Of a stretch of DNA of 64,000 bases, positions 61,871-64,000 are shown one piece after another. The DNA comes from Epiperipatus broadwayi. Its lineage: Eukaryota; Onychophora; Udeonychophora; Euonychophora; Peripatidae. The notes beneath the pieces are model-generated. The model searched no databases. It was given only the letters and a program-made list of their open reading frames with translations, and was not told the origin of the DNA. Location of the stretch: contig JAQFVV010012420.1 in NCBI GenBank assembly GCA_028023455.1, positions 8,077,194-8,141,193 on the forward strand, read 5' to 3'. The translations under genes and the position numbers were made by a program. Every line of letters begins with the position of its first letter. Positions within the stretch are counted from its first letter, which is position 1.

Positions 61871-64000
61871 TAAAATAAGCAATATTTATAAAAAATAAAA
61901 TTGTTGGTATTTATTAATATCTTTGCACAAAATGTTTGTTTGCAGAAATAAAATGACATATTTTTATTTATAATAATGTTAATTGATAATACAACATCTT
62001 GTAAACATATGAAATACTATGGAAGTTTGTCTATTTTATAACACATGTATGAAGATGGAAATACATATTGTATTGTTGAATATTATATTGATAAATTATA
62101 TAAAAATCATATTAACAGTTATTAAATTATTATTTTAGTAATTTATTTATTTTTTCTCAAAAATTTAATTCGTTGTACTTTGTAAAAGTACAAGAAAATT
62201 TCAAAGTTTAAACTGAAAAGTGTGGCATCATTATTAAGAATAATAATAGTAATTATGGTCAGTTGATTATAACAATTTCATTCATTTGTGAGAATTGGGA
62301 TTTTATATATGTATATTTAATTAGAAATTAGTATATGATGAAGGGTGATAAAACTTTATGTTTTATTTTCTGTAATTATGGCTTACAAAATCTAATCTGT
62401 AAAAAGACCTGAAACTTATTTATTTCACAAGCAATTAAAAGAAACATATGCAATTACATTTTTGATTAAATGTCTTAATAATCATTTACACATAGCTGTT
62501 AATACTTTTAATATTTGAAATGTTATGATTAAAACTTTAGTGATGGAAGATATATTAAAAAATCATGATTAGAAGTTATGTTACAACTGTTTGAAGAACT
62601 CAGAAACAAGAAAAAAAAACTTTCAATAAATAAAAGATTTGCCTTTAACTAGATAGAATTTTACTCAGTAAAAGTTAGAATATTGAAAATGAAAAAAAAT
62701 ATAACTGAACAGTAAATGAATGATATAAAATTATGTAATTTAATTTTTCTGGGTCTAGCTATGATCCATCTGTGGTTCAATGCACAAGTGGTGATTGTTA
62801 CTTTATAGGATACCTTGTAAATAATATATAAAAAAATGATTATTTTTAATAATTTTTAAATAAACCTCAAGTAATGAAAATGATTCACTAAATTAGTCTT
62901 AATACATTTAATTGCTCATCAGAGGAACCAGATATTCCCAAAAAACTATATGAAATGTATTTGTAAATACTAATGCGCCAGTTTTCATTCTATAAGTTTA
63001 TAAGATTTTTTTTATAGTCAGTATTTATCAGTATCAACTTTTTTATAAATGAGTTTATTATAAATGTAATTATGAGCAATCTTATAAGAAAATGTTTTTT
63101 TTTTTTTAGTAATAATGAATTCTTCTGTAAGATTATTTGCACCAACTTTTTAAAATAATTCAATTAAAAAATTGCATTGATAAAAATAATAATGTGAACT
63201 GATAAACAATTATGTATTAATATGAAATAATTAAATCACTTTCATTTTGATGTGAAAGAAATCTTGAAAAATATCAAGACTGTTTTAAATACTTTTCACA
63301 ACTTGATTTAAAAAAAAAAAAAAAAACTTTTTAATATGATATAGTAGCTTAATTAAAGATTAATGAAATAATTTTGAAGCATAAATTTAAGTAGAATATG
63401 TAGAAGAATTGATCTGTTAAGTGACTTAATCTAATTGTAAATATTTAGAAATCATAAGTAAGTGACAAAAATAAAATTTGTTCTTTTAGGCAAAATATAT
63501 TATGTAAACCAAAAAAGGGAAAAATTTATTTCATTACTTTTTTCAGCAAATTAGTCATTAGTTGGTATGTCCTTTTATTATGTTTAAATCTCTAATCTGC
63601 TAATCTAATTAAGATATATATATAACCAATCTAAACTTTAAGTTGCTACATTAAATAAAAGAAATTAGAGAAACACTTCTAATTATGTTAACATAATTAT
63701 TATTTAGTGTTTAAAACTTAATTATTATTTTGATATTTATTAATTATATATAAACACCATATGTATGGGCTGAGTAAAAGTTGGCCCTATTGGAGGTTTC
63801 AACAAATAAGTATGTAGACTAAAATTGAAGATTTTTATAATACAATATATATAATTATTATTTTGGTATTTCACAAAGGAGCACTTCATGTTCTGTTACA
63901 GAAACCTTTAATATTAAGTACCCTGCCAAACCAGGCTTTTGCTTGCTTCACAAAAGCAGGAAATATCTGTAATTAACCATGCAGTGGCAAAGAAGTTTTA
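61871..64000. other. intron or 3' part of Crk locus, nothing recognised
   Basis: AT-rich to the window end. I looked for the next Crk exon after YYAG acceptors at 63113 and 63489, but both are followed by stops or by sequence unlike the SH3-SH3 linker. Confidence 0.5.

Noticed and set aside
63480-63530. Possible next Crk exon after TTTTAG at 63489
   Set aside because: The following frame stops after five codons and does not resemble the Crk linker.

Overview
The window is eukaryotic and very AT-rich, with spliced genes, introns over 10 kb and dense, decayed transposable elements. The only host gene I can support is Crk, an SH2/SH3 adaptor, on the + strand. Four consecutive internal coding exons are present: 8465-8587, 31902-32055, 47459-47509 and 59383-59511. 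They have canonical AG/GT borders, and their phases (2, 0, 0) join without a break into most of the SH2 domain, a linker and the N-terminal SH3 domain. The product looks more like insect Crk than vertebrate CRK (short SH2 loop, RRVEKVI linker), so I infer an arthropod; I cannot name the species. The first coding exon and the exons after 59511 were not found here.

Everything else is intron or 5' flank filled with mobile DNA. Region 1-8464: a 159-bp tandem repeat, a possible piggyBac end, a tRNA-Val-derived SINE fragment and a decayed LINE. Intron 8588-31901: an RTE-like LINE, pogo and mariner-like remnants, a 453-bp array carrying hammerhead ribozymes, a truncated LINE with target-site duplication, and a foldback element. 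Intron 32056-47458: two Penelope-like elements head to head, a MITE, a divergent hammerhead-repeat copy, a near full-length CR1-like LINE whose ORF1 has PHD-like and esterase-like parts and which is split by another hammerhead-repeat copy, and a pogo-like transposon. Intron 47510-59382: two Merlin-type DNA transposons with long terminal inverted repeats and 8-bp duplications, a Tigger/pogo-like transposon, a 325-bp tandem repeat and a minimal tRNA-Val SINE. After 59511: a 1.5-kb palindrome of two Penelope GIY-YIG ends, and a foldback element.

The most interesting system is the dispersed and tandem repeat near 21.3-23.2, 30.6-31.2, 40.8-41.3 and 43.0 kb. Every copy contains a type I hammerhead-like core (CUGANGA, 3-bp stem II, GAAAC, two-base stem-III loop, GUC) with a matching stem I. 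Stem II varies in a compensatory way between copies (AGC/GCU against GGC/GCC). Tandem copies would cut to about 453-nt RNAs. This fits the animal retrozyme idea, in which small non-coding retroelements with hammerheads are moved by Penelope-like elements, and the window has both. One caveat recurs in all copies: the pair next to the core is A-A, which is non-canonical. All transposon coding regions seen are broken.
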